From: an uncultured Lachnospira sp.
Lineage (GTDB): Bacteria > Bacillota > Clostridia > Lachnospirales > Lachnospiraceae
Direction of reading: 5' to 3'
Length of the DNA: 7,322 bases
NCBI GenBank assembly: GCA_900772425.1
Contig: CAAHEK010000129.1
Location: 1 to 7,322 of the forward strand
Position 1 is the stretch's first letter. Every line of letters starts with the position of its first letter. Made by a program: the position numbers and the translations under genes. Positions 7,159-7,322 of this stretch are shown here, piece by piece. The notes under the pieces are model-generated. The model had not been told where the DNA came from, made no database searches, and saw nothing but the letters and a program-made list of their open reading frames with translations.

Positions 7159-7186
7159 AAAAAAAAAGACACAAAAATGCCTTTTT
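7159..7186 (-). terminator. Possible attenuator hairpin with a nine-T tract in the carA leader
   Basis: On the - strand AAAAAGGCAT (7177-7186), a four-nt loop, and GTGTCTTTTT (7163-7172) can form a 10-bp stem with two G-T wobbles, and the T run continues through 7159 (nine T in total at 7159-7167). The form is that of an intrinsic terminator, but the stem is weak. It would sit just after the expected carA transcription start, so it might act as an attenuator. I see no PyrR-type binding loop or T-box sequence. Confidence 0.35.
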
Positions 7187-7202
7187 CTTTCAAATTTAAT
7201 CA

Positions 7203-7235
7203 ATTTTATCATACCTTAACAACTTTGTAAAGCAA
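7203..7235 (-). promoter_or_regulatory. Putative sigma-A promoter of the carAB cluster
   Basis: On the - strand a -35 TTTACA (7226-7231) is separated by 17 nt from a -10 TAAAAT (7203-7208). An overlapping alternative is TTGCTT (7230-7235), 16 nt, then TATGAT (7208-7213). Either would start transcription near 7195-7202 and give a leader of about 100 nt before carA. The AT-rich background makes chance matches common, so position relative to carA is the main support. Confidence 0.55.
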
Positions 7236-7248
7236 TCATTTTGTTAAG
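7215..7248. repeat. Inverted repeat spanning the carA promoter -35 region
   Basis: A perfect 8-bp inverted repeat, CTTAACAA at 7215-7222 and TTGTTAAG at 7241-7248, is separated by 18 bp that contain the putative -35 elements. The half-site centres are 26 bp apart, about two and a half helical turns. The placement would suit an operator, but no regulator is encoded in the window and the site matches no family I recognise. Confidence 0.4.
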
Positions 7249-7274
7249 TTTACAGTTAATTTTCCAGTTAATTT
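7243..7274. repeat. Short direct repeats with 12-bp spacing upstream of the carA promoter
   Basis: GTTAA occurs at 7243, 7255 and 7267, exactly 12 bp apart. The last two copies share a 10-bp identical block, CAGTTAATTT, at 7253-7262 and 7265-7274. The first copy is also the right arm of the inverted repeat at 7215-7248. The tract lies just upstream of the -35, where activator sites or an AT-rich UP element would be found. Low-complexity chance remains possible. Confidence 0.4.
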
Positions 7275-7300
7275 AATATCAAAGTTTCATTAAACTAATC

Positions 7301-7322
7301 AAAAGCCGGAAGCCGCTATTCC
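7301..7322 (-). terminator. Possible distal arm of an upstream gene's terminator, cut by the window end
   Basis: On the - strand the window opens with GGAATAGC and then GGCTTCCGGCTTTTG, a GC-rich run ending in TTTT that stands out in an AT-rich region. This looks like the 3' arm and T tract of an intrinsic terminator whose 5' arm would lie beyond position 7322. Only half is visible, so the call is tentative. Confidence 0.3.

Noticed and set aside
7096..7200. A PyrR attenuator or arginine T-box before carA
   Set aside because: I could not find the conserved PyrR anti-antiterminator loop or the T-box sequence in this short leader.
7132..7212. A 26-codon minus-strand reading frame in the carA leader (begins M-I-K-L-I-K-F-E) as a leader peptide
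   Set aside because: Its ATG overlaps the putative -10 region and would lie upstream of the expected transcription start; there is no Shine-Dalgarno at a workable distance, and the codons show no run of a regulatory amino acid. The nine-T tract simply reads as three Phe codons.

Overview
The window looks like a low-GC Firmicutes chromosome, most likely a gut Lachnospiraceae or related Clostridia. This is an inference from the AT-rich composition, strong AGGAGG-type Shine-Dalgarno sites, the carA-carB protein sequences and the SseB-domain protein. The KdgF-like cupin hints at a pectin-using host, but that does not identify a species.

Layout: (1) A complete small cupin gene lies on the + strand at 17-337. 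(2) A gene-free convergent intergenic region at 338-719 is packed with inverted repeats: a 219-nt imperfect palindrome (333-551) whose first bases overlap the cupin stop codon, an AT-rich 12-bp hairpin (566-606), and a 15-bp terminator hairpin that should work in both directions (616-658). (3) A four-gene minus-strand cluster fills 720-7096. Read in the direction of transcription it is carA, carB, a lipoprotein with a degenerate type II asparaginase fold, and a protein with a C-terminal SseB domain and a probable second upstream copy. The gaps are 4, 27 and 19 nt, so one operon is likely. (4) The carA upstream region (7097-7322) holds a plausible sigma-A promoter, an inverted repeat around it, a short run of direct repeats at 12-bp spacing, and two small hairpins in the expected leader.

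How the genes fit together: CarA releases ammonia from glutamine. CarB uses it with bicarbonate and two ATP to make carbamoyl phosphate for pyrimidine and arginine synthesis. The next gene encodes a secreted, lipid-anchored relative of L-asparaginase that appears to have lost its catalytic residues, the mobile active-site loop and the Ser-Ala-Asp-Gly segment, so it is better read as a pseudoenzyme (binding or sensing role unknown) than as an asparaginase. The last gene has no known biochemical function. Pairing a glutamine-consuming biosynthetic enzyme with a dead amidohydrolase-like lipoprotein and an SseB-type protein is the most unusual gene content here; the large palindrome after the cupin gene is the most unusual non-coding structure.

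I see no rRNA, tRNA, CRISPR array, transposase gene or clear phage feature.
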